NCBI GenBank assembly: GCA_003526525.1
Contig: DPVV01000385.1
Span: 1-6,006, forward strand
DNA from: Lachnoclostridium phytofermentans
GTDB taxonomy: Bacteria > Bacillota > Clostridia > Lachnospirales > Lachnospiraceae
Length of the DNA: 6,006 nt
Direction: 5' to 3'
Made by a program: the position numbers and the translations under genes. A model generated the notes under the pieces. It saw only the letters and a program-made list of their open reading frames with translations, ran no database searches and was not told the DNA's origin. The stretch's first letter is position 1. Each line of letters begins with the position of its first letter. Below are positions 1 through 4,077 of the stretch, in pieces.

Positions 1-78
1 TTTGTGATTATGTAACTAAGGTCACATCAGATCTTTGGCTTTTATTGATATATATAAAGTCTAAAAATAGGAGGTTTT

Positions 79-1032
79 ATGAAGGAAGGCAACGTTATCA
101 TTACTGGTGCGAATTCTGGCATTGGAAAGGCAGCAGCAATAAAGTTTGCTAAGGAAGGATTTAAGGTTATTATGGCATGTCGTAATCTCGAAAAAAGTAG
201 AGTGATAAAACAAGAAATCATGGAGATTACTAAAAATAATTCAATCGAATTATTACCACTGGATGTGTCTTCCTTTCAGTCAATTAAAGATTTTTGTAAA
301 GAGATTCAAGCGAATTATAATAGATTAGATGTTATCATACATAACGCGGGGTATTTTAAGCATGGAGAAAAAGATTATCAATTAAGTAAGGACAATATCG
401 AACTTTCCTTTGCTACAAACGTGTTTGGACCATTTCTTATGACTAAGCTACTATCAAATTTATTAAGAAATTCAGAAGATGGTAGAGTACTTACTGCTTG
501 TAGTACAAATATTAGGCATTTTTTTGACCCAAAGAGAAAAATAGATTATGATAGTTTACAAGGAGAGTTAAAAGACGGTATCTCATATAATAGCTACAAG
601 ATGTACGGGGACTCTAAGATGGCCTTATTATTAATGACATTTGAGTTGGCAGAATATTATAAGAACGATGGGATTAAGATAAATGCAGTTCAGATTCCAG
701 CAATAAAAATGTCAAAAGAGACTATTAAGAATTTCAAATCTTTTTGGAAAGTGGCTGCATTGATTCAAAATGCTTTCAGTTCGACAACCGAGTATATGGC
801 AGATACTTACTATCATATCTGTACTTCTCATGATTACCAAGATGCTACAGGCAAATTAATCGATGACAAGGGACAAATTATGCAGGCTTCACATTATACG
901 AAGGGAATAACACAAGAAATAAAGCAGCTATCTGATAAGCGTGTTTATCCCAGCTATGCAGCCAATCAAGAAAATATGAAAAGAATGTTGGAATTAGCGA
1001 ATCGATTAACAAAGCCTTGGTTACCAGCTTAG
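79..1032 (+). CDS. Short-chain dehydrogenase/reductase (SDR), retinol-dehydrogenase-like
   Basis: Probable cytoplasmic NAD(P)-dependent oxidoreductase with a Rossmann fold; the substrate cannot be read from sequence. The N-terminus has the SDR nucleotide-binding motif TGANSGIG (residues 9-16). An Arg at 35 in ACRN, right after beta-2, usually favours NADP(H). Asp62 (LDV), NAG (89-91) and Asn114 follow in order. The catalytic set appears to be Ser142, Tyr176 and Lys180 (YGDSK). The usual PG after the active site is PA here (207-208). At 317 residues it is longer than a minimal 250-residue SDR and fits the retinol dehydrogenase/WWOX-like branch with an extended C-terminus. The ATG follows AGGAGG (69-74) by 4 nt, so the start is secure. 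No signal peptide or membrane segment is seen. It stands 132 bp upstream of the rhomboid gene with no clear terminator between, so co-transcription is possible. Family assignment is firm; the reaction is unknown. Confidence 0.93.
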   Translation: MKEGNVIITGANSGIGKAAAIKFAKEGFKVIMACRNLEKSRVIKQEIMEITKNNSIELLPLDVSSFQSIKDFCKEIQANYNRLDVIIHNAGYFKHGEKDYQLSKDNIELSFATNVFGPFLMTKLLSNLLRNSEDGRVLTACSTNIRHFFDPKRKIDYDSLQGELKDGISYNSYKMYGDSKMALLLMTFELAEYYKNDGIKINAVQIPAIKMSKETIKNFKSFWKVAALIQNAFSSTTEYMADTYYHICTSHDYQDATGKLIDDKGQIMQASHYTKGITQEIKQLSDKRVYPSYAANQENMKRMLELANRLTKPWLPA

Positions 1033-1164
1033 GAAGTTGTAAGCTATAAGGGTATAGGATCCAATAAAGATAGTTGATTTTGAGAAAGTATTGGATGATC
1101 TCGGAAACAAGGTTATGTGATCAAGAGAATGTGATAAAATTATTTCATTATTAAAGGAGTACTT

Positions 1165-1740
1165 ATGAAAGTTCTAAAGAGAATCGATTATAATGCACCA
1201 GTGGTACTAAGCTTTGCGCTCCTCTCTTTTATTGTTTTATTATTGGGAGAAGCAACAGGTGGAACAACTACTCTAAAATATTTTTGTGTTTATCGTTCTT
1301 CCTTGGCAGATCCGCTTACCTATTTTCGGTTATTTAGTCATGTCTTAGGTCATGCAAATCTACAACATTATGCAAGTAATATGCTTTTGTTATTAATCCT
1401 TGGGCCGATGCTGGAAGAAAAGTATGGTAGTAAAATAATACTCGAAATGATTGTAGTGACAGCCTTTATTACTGGTGTCATTAATTTTATTTTCTTTACG
1501 AACGGATTATTAGGTGCAAGTGGAATCGTATTTATGATGATCGTTTTGTCTTCTATGGTTAGCTTAAAAGAGGGGAAGATACCATTAACACTGATTATTG
1601 TAGTAATTATCTATCTTGGTCAAGAAATTTCGATTGGGCTAACAACGAAAGATAACATATCGCACTTAACTCATATTTTAGGAGGAGTTTGTGGTGGAGT
1701 CATGGGGGCGATGGTTTTTAATAAGAAGAAACTTGTATAG
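1165..1740 (+). CDS. Rhomboid family intramembrane serine protease
   Basis: Integral membrane protease predicted to cleave transmembrane substrates within or near the bilayer. The 191 residues form the minimal six-helix rhomboid core with no extra domain. Hydrophobic segments lie at roughly 11-30, 65-85, 91-111, 116-133, 140-155 and 164-185. The L1 region carries His63, His68 and Asn72 with the H-x4-H-x3-N spacing known from GlpG-type rhomboids, where the Asn and His form the oxyanion hole. GASG (117-120) contains the nucleophile Ser119. The catalytic His is most likely His170 in the H-x-x-GG context of the last helix, with His167 the nearby alternative. All key residues are present, so it should be active. 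Start: ATG preceded by AAAGGAG (1153-1159) with 5 nt spacing. Its own promoter is weak or absent; a TAAAAT at 1135-1140 lacks a good -35. Substrates cannot be inferred, and no neighbour suggests one. Confidence 0.93.
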   Translation: MKVLKRIDYNAPVVLSFALLSFIVLLLGEATGGTTTLKYFCVYRSSLADPLTYFRLFSHVLGHANLQHYASNMLLLLILGPMLEEKYGSKIILEMIVVTAFITGVINFIFFTNGLLGASGIVFMMIVLSSMVSLKEGKIPLTLIIVVIIYLGQEISIGLTTKDNISHLTHILGGVCGGVMGAMVFNKKKLV

Positions 1741-1782
1741 TGAAATCTACGATTACTACTCTTTTGTCTACTAAAAAACATC

Positions 1783-1810
1783 TTTACAGTTATTGGCACT
1801 GTGTTATAAT
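1783..1810 (+). promoter_or_regulatory. Strong sigma-A-type promoter for the TetR-type gene
   Basis: TTTACA (1783-1788), a 16-bp spacer, then a perfect TATAAT (1805-1810) with an extended -10 TG (1802-1803). The spacer region holds an inverted repeat ACAGT (1786-1790) - 7 bp - ACTGT (1798-1802), a possible operator. The predicted start of transcription is about 1816-1818, giving a leader of about 140 nt that begins inside the repeat array. No other promoter-like sequence of this quality lies between the rhomboid gene and the regulator. Confidence 0.75.
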
Positions 1811-1814
1811 GAAA

Positions 1815-1914
1815 AGCAAGCTGTTTGGCAATAGAGTAAATTGTTTTGCAATAAACTTAACCGTTTAGTGATGAAGTAAACCGTTTAGTGTTAAAGTAAA
1901 CCGTTTATATTAAG
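1815..1914 (+). repeat. Five tandem 20-bp units, each with an 11-bp palindrome (candidate operator array)
   Basis: Five consecutive 20-bp units start at 1815, 1835, 1855, 1875 and 1895. Units 4 and 5 share AGTAAACCGTTTA exactly; unit 3 is close, units 1 and 2 more diverged. Each unit centres on an 11-bp near-palindrome of the form TAAAC-N-GTTTA: CAAGCTGTTTG, TAAATTGTTTT, TTAACCGTTTA, then TAAACCGTTTA twice. The palindrome centres repeat exactly every 20 bp, close to two helical turns, so bound proteins would sit on nearly the same face. The array begins at the predicted transcription start and ends 43 bp before the TTG start of the regulator. I infer cooperative binding sites, possibly for that regulator itself. 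Other readings are a simple minisatellite or an RNA-level element. Confidence 0.8.
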
Positions 1915-1957
1915 CAAGCCAAATAAATATATGATTACTAGTGAATAGAGGTCAAAT

Positions 1958-2434
1958 TTGCGAGAATTAAAAAGCATTGAAGAAAAAATATTAGATAGAA
2001 CATTGTATTTGATTGGTAAGGATGGCTCCTGTAATATATCGATAAGAGCTATTGCAAAGGAAGCAGATGTTAATGTAAGTGCTATAAACTACTATTTCCG
2101 CACGAAGGAGGAAATGCTAAAACAAGCGAAGGAGCTTTACATTATAAATACTCAATCCATTACTGCTATTCTTGAGGAAGAGTATGGAGATGAAGAAAAG
2201 CTAATCACTGCATGCAATGAAATTTTGGAATATATTATACGATATCCTGGAATTATTGTTTTATTAAAGGATGCCAAAGAAAAAGAGGACGAAATATCAA
2301 AAAGGATTTTAAATGCTTCCCAAGAGATGTCGAATGGTATCAATGATCTTTTAGATAAAGTATTAAAGGAAGATAATCTGAACCAATACAAGCGAATGAT
2401 ATTGAGCAGATTAATCCACAGGAAGTTATTATAG
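1958..2434 (+). CDS. TetR/AcrR-family transcriptional regulator, C-terminally truncated
   Basis: The N-terminal DNA-binding domain is intact: helices from residue 5 on, then the helix-turn-helix region around 27-54 with RAIAKEADVNVSAINYYF, the classic TetR pattern ending in YYF (45-47) followed by TKEEML. The start is TTG at 1958, chosen because GAGGT (1948-1952) sits 5 nt upstream and the alignment to TetR begins at once; no in-frame ATG precedes the helix-turn-helix. At 158 residues it is shorter than the usual 190-210. The last residues (from about 147) run into sequence that, in another frame, encodes a flavoenzyme, so the end of the ligand-binding/dimerisation domain has been replaced by an out-of-frame tail. 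DNA binding might survive, but dimerisation and effector response are doubtful. It is preceded by a strong promoter and a phased palindrome array, the expected layout for autoregulation. The ligand is unknown. Confidence 0.82.
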   Translation: MRELKSIEEKILDRTLYLIGKDGSCNISIRAIAKEADVNVSAINYYFRTKEEMLKQAKELYIINTQSITAILEEEYGDEEKLITACNEILEYIIRYPGIIVLLKDAKEKEDEISKRILNASQEMSNGINDLLDKVLKEDNLNQYKRMILSRLIHRKLL

Positions 2435-2952
2435 CGGTAGGTTCTGCGCCAATCGAATTAAATATTCTAGGAGCAAAACTTTCTCATGTAACGAACTCAC
2501 ATGTTGTACTCGCTGGTAAAAAAGAAGTTTCTGGCAGAGTTGTAGTAATTGGTGGCGGACTTGTTGGTCTAGAGGTTGCTGAATATATCCATGGGATGGC
2601 AGATCATATTACGGTGGTAGAAATGCTTGATCAGGTTGCAAAGGATCTTGGTCAGCTTCGTAATATCTGCGTTATGGAAAGCCTTTATGCTGCCGGTATA
2701 GAAACAGTAACCAATGCAAAATGTGTTGAAATAAAGGAACATGCAGTGGTAGTAGATAGAATGGGTAATTTGGAAGAAATCCCTTGTGAATTTGTTGTCG
2801 TAGCTATCGGTGCAAAGTCACGTAATTATGATAATATTATCACATACTGTAAGGAAAATAACATAACAACTCATGTGATTGGAGATGCTGTTCGAGCAAG
2901 AAGAGCTCTTAATGCAGTTGCTGAGGCAAATGAAGTGGCTAGAGTTATATAA
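2398..2952 (+). pseudogene. C-terminal remnant of FAD/NAD(P)-dependent enoate-reductase/2,4-dienoyl-CoA-reductase-type flavoenzyme
   Basis: Frame 1 is open from 2377 and is recognisable flavoprotein from about 2398: NPQEVIIAVGSAPI (the typical P-x-x-VI-A-G-x-x-P strand closing the FAD half), then VVVIGGGLVGLEVAEY, the GxGxxG NAD(P)-binding Rossmann motif. It continues through FVVVAIGAKS to THVIGDAVRARRALNAVAEA, the conserved IGD that contacts FAD near the C-terminus. The stop is at 2950-2952. Only about 185 of the roughly 640-670 residues normal for this family (FadH, clostridial enoate reductase, BaiCD/BaiH) remain. The old-yellow-enzyme barrel with FMN, the iron-sulfur cluster and the first FAD segment are missing. 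There is no ribosome site at the 5' edge; an internal ATG at 2596 would give a 118-residue product starting after the GxGxxG motif, unlikely to be functional. It overlaps the out-of-frame end of the TetR gene by 37 bp. The last 86 bp recur at 3823-3908. Confidence 0.8.
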
Positions 2953-3049
2953 TTTAAAACTGATAGTAGGCTCTTTTATTAGATAGAATGTGATATATGC
3001 CTGAAAAAGGGTATGAATCTGATAGTAAGTATGAATCTGTTATAAAGAA

Positions 3050-3098
3050 AGGCAAACTGATATTCCTTGGGGAACTTCAGTTTGCCTAAATTTGTTTT
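3050..3098. terminator. Bidirectional rho-independent terminator
   Basis: Perfect 11-bp arms AGGCAAACTGA (3050-3060) and TCAGTTTGCCT (3077-3087), continued after a 2x2 internal loop by TTCC/GGAA around a TTGG loop. On the + strand a T-rich tail TTTGTTTT follows (3091-3098). On the - strand the stem is followed by TTTCTTTAT. It can end transcription from the flavoenzyme remnant side and from the reverse-strand gene, whose stop lies 73 bp away. Confidence 0.85.
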
Positions 3099-3160
3099 AA
3101 GAATCCTATTTTCAATTATTCTTATGAAAATCAAAATTTGCTAATATTACAAAAAACAAC

Positions 3161-3457
3161 TTAACTTTTTACAGTCGGTAAACTACTTAAATTATTGTTC
3201 TCTGTACCATCAGGTAAGGACTTTAGATATTCGGTATCTTTACGGTGTGCTACACCAACTCCACTGATTTCACCAGCCTTGGCAAGTTGAACGCCTTCTT
3301 CCTTTGAAACAATGACACCATCCGATAATTGATAACCTGTAATAGTACCACTTTCCTTTACTAAGCCAGTAATGTGTTTTGCATTTTCTTTCGGTTGTGG
3401 TATATCATCCAGTGCTGCCATAGCGAGAGAGGAACCGTCAATTTTATTATTTTCCAT
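3161..3457 (-). CDS. Small DUF3892-like protein of unknown function
   Basis: A 98-residue soluble protein with no signal peptide, membrane segment, cysteine or catalytic motif. After a variable N-terminus of about 27 residues comes the conserved body KHITGLVKESGTITGYQLSD, then VSKEEGVQLAKAGEISGVGVAHRKDTEYLKSLPDGTENNNLSSLPTV. I recognise this pattern from memory as the clostridial DUF3892 family; its function is not established. The ATG (3457) follows GGAG (minus-strand copy of 3464-3467) by 6 nt, so the start is well supported. It is the only reverse-strand gene in the window and sits alone between two remnants of flavoenzyme genes. It ends at the hairpin at 3050-3087. Its upstream leader (3471-3552) is unusually rich in perfect inverted repeats, suggesting control at the RNA level, and a sporulation-type promoter is possible further upstream. 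The reading frame is intact, unlike its flanks. Confidence 0.8.
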   Translation of the reverse strand: MENNKIDGSSLAMAALDDIPQPKENAKHITGLVKESGTITGYQLSDGVIVSKEEGVQLAKAGEISGVGVAHRKDTEYLKSLPDGTENNNLSSLPTVKS

Positions 3458-3470
3458 AATTTACTCCATT

Positions 3471-3552
3471 TCTGCGCTGCCCGATAGAACGTTAAGTTTG
3501 TGGTTGCAGCGCAGACACAAACTTAGTAAGGGGAAATTTCTCTTTCCTCCTT
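3471..3552 (-). promoter_or_regulatory. Structured 5' leader of the DUF3892-like gene with interlocking inverted repeats
   Basis: Two perfect 10-bp inverted repeats are interleaved: TCTGCGCTGC (3471-3480) with GCAGCGCAGA (3506-3515), and TAAGTTTGTG (3493-3502) with CACAAACTTA (3516-3525). The A-B-A'-B' order means the two hairpins exclude each other or form a partial pseudoknot. In the reverse-strand transcript the TAAGTTTGTG hairpin (13-nt loop) is completed first; the GC-richer stem is completed last, and its 3' arm ends 3 nt before the GGAG ribosome site. Just upstream, 3528-3552 forms another hairpin (AAGG and GGAAA against TTTCC and CCTT, one bulged base). On the - strand it buries a perfect but orphan AAGGAGG. 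I infer an RNA switch or attenuator; no known riboswitch class was recognised. Confidence 0.55.
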
Positions 3553-3574
3553 ATCTTTTTAACGAGTGTAAAGA

Positions 3575-3606
3575 TAGTATTGCTTCAGTGAAACGAAAAG
3601 TATTCA
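3575..3606 (-). promoter_or_regulatory. Possible sporulation (sigma-G-like) promoter for the DUF3892-like gene
   Basis: Read on the - strand: TGAATA (3606-3601), then 18 bp, then CAATACTA (3582-3575). TGAATA matches the sigma-G -35 pattern TGMATA, and AATACTA differs by one base from the -10 pattern CATWMTA; the 19-bp gap to that heptamer is slightly long. Transcription would start near 3568, placing the whole structured leader in the transcript. No convincing sigma-A promoter was found on this strand. Weak evidence. Confidence 0.3.
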
Positions 3607-3617
3607 TAAAGAAACAA

Positions 3618-3666
3618 ATGGTAAAAGAAACTATTATCTTTCGCTTTGACAAAGCTATTTTACCAT
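3618..3666. repeat. Nested inverted repeats upstream of the reverse-strand gene
   Basis: Outer arms ATGGTAAAA (3618-3626) and TTTTACCAT (3658-3666) are a perfect 9-bp inverted repeat. Within the 31-bp interval lies the palindrome GCTTTG-A-CAAAGC (3643-3655). A third, imperfect pair (AAAGATAGTA 3570-3579 with TATTATCTTT 3632-3641, 9/10) crosses it. No coding potential is seen. It could be a regulator-binding region or a folded RNA; the role is unknown. Confidence 0.5.
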
Positions 3667-3815
3667 GCTAGAATATCAAAGGATTTGCAAATGCTTTTAA
3701 TAAGAAATAATTCAGTTATAAAATGCAGATATTTCTAAATTTAGTGATTTTTGCGAGTGCGGTATAAAAAGATAACATAAGGACGTTATAATCGATAATT
3801 TCATCAAAGACTGGA
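3667..3815. other. AT-rich intergenic stretch with nothing recognisable
   Basis: I see no gene, RNA gene or clear promoter on either strand here. A TATAAA at about 3762-3769 has no good -35. All frames are broken by stops. The frame of the flavoenzyme tail that follows is open from about 3792, but the sequence resembles the family only from about 3816. Confidence 0.4.
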
Positions 3816-3908
3816 TTCATTTCAACTCATGCGATTGGAGATGCTGTTCGAGCAAGAAGGGCTCTTAATGCAGTTGCCGAGGTAAATGAAGTGGATAGAG
3901 CTTTATAG
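3816..3908 (+). pseudogene. Second, diverged C-terminal tail of a flavoenzyme (paralogue of the 2398-2952 remnant)
   Basis: Reads FISTHAIGDAVRARRALNAV then AEVNEVDRAL and a TAG stop, against NITTHVIGDAVRARRALNAV then AEANEVARVI and TAA at 2860-2952. Over 3823-3908 versus 2867-2952 there are 78 identities in 86 bp with no gap. Of the 8 differences, 5 change an amino acid, 2 are silent and 1 changes the stop codon type. That points to tails of two related genes, or free drift of a dead copy, not a fresh duplication. Upstream the frame loses similarity at once and meets a stop at 3789-3791, so only about 30 codons survive. It is followed by its own terminator-like hairpins at 3947-3993. It is a direct repeat of the first remnant, spaced 956 bp, and encloses the reverse-strand gene. 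Confidence 0.85.
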
Positions 3909-3946
3909 TACAAATAAGTCATTCTTTATGTGATAAGGGGTTTTTG

Positions 3947-3993
3947 CAAAATAGCTGATTAAGCTATGGAGCAAAGGCTCCTTTCTTATTTTG
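3947..3993 (+). terminator. Terminator-like nested hairpins after the second flavoenzyme tail
   Basis: GGAGC (3968-3972) and GCTCC (3977-3981) form a 5-bp stem with an AAAG loop, followed by TTTCTTATTTTG. Directly upstream is a second perfect stem, ATAGCT (3951-3956) with AGCTAT (3962-3967). An outer pair CAAAATA (3947-3953) with TATTTTG (3987-3993) could close both into a three-way structure, in competition with the ATAGCT stem. This would insulate the glycosidase gene from upstream transcription. Confidence 0.65.
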
Positions 3994-4012
3994 TTCAAAA
4001 ATAAAAAATGAA

Positions 4013-4041
4013 TTGACATACCAAACATGGATTGGTATATT
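4013..4041 (+). promoter_or_regulatory. Sigma-A promoter of the glycosidase gene with an operator-like inverted repeat in the spacer
   Basis: TTGACA (4013-4018), exactly 17 bp, TATATT (4036-4041): near-consensus. A perfect inverted repeat ATACCAA (4018-4024) - 7 bp - TTGGTAT (4032-4038) fills the spacer and overlaps both core elements, the classic position for a repressor site. The predicted start is about 4048, leaving a short leader of about 30 nt. I infer that an unlinked repressor responds to a sugar or glycoside; none is encoded next to it in this window. Confidence 0.75.
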
Positions 4042-4077
4042 TAATTATATCAAATAAAAGGGAACGGATGTGAAAGT

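Noticed and set aside
35..58. Promoter for the SDR gene (TTGGCT and TATAAA)
   Set aside because: The -10-like hexamer at 53-58 has only a 12-bp spacing to TTGGCT; no acceptable -35 at 16-18 bp, so not called.
1055..1120. Short open stretch after the SDR gene reading VDFEKVLDDLGNKVM
   Set aside because: Looks protein-like, but only about 20 codons between two stops, with no start or ribosome site; too short to call a gene or remnant.
1815..1914. CRISPR-like array
   Set aside because: The 20-bp units are contiguous with no unique spacers, and they sit in a promoter leader without cas genes nearby.
3099..3131. Interleaved short inverted repeats AAGAAT/ATTCTT and ATTTTCA/TGAAAAT after the terminator
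   Set aside because: Arms of 6-7 bp in very AT-rich DNA are expected by chance; no positional logic beyond lying between the terminator and the stop codon.
3372..3671. Forward-strand open frame of 99 codons opposite the DUF3892-like gene
   Set aside because: Overlaps the antisense of a well-supported gene and its leader, has no ribosome site, and the product looks like nothing known.
2953..3822. Transposon insertion between the two flavoenzyme tails
   Set aside because: No transposase, no matching terminal inverted repeats at the edges and no short target duplication; the 86-bp repeats are gene ends, not element ends.
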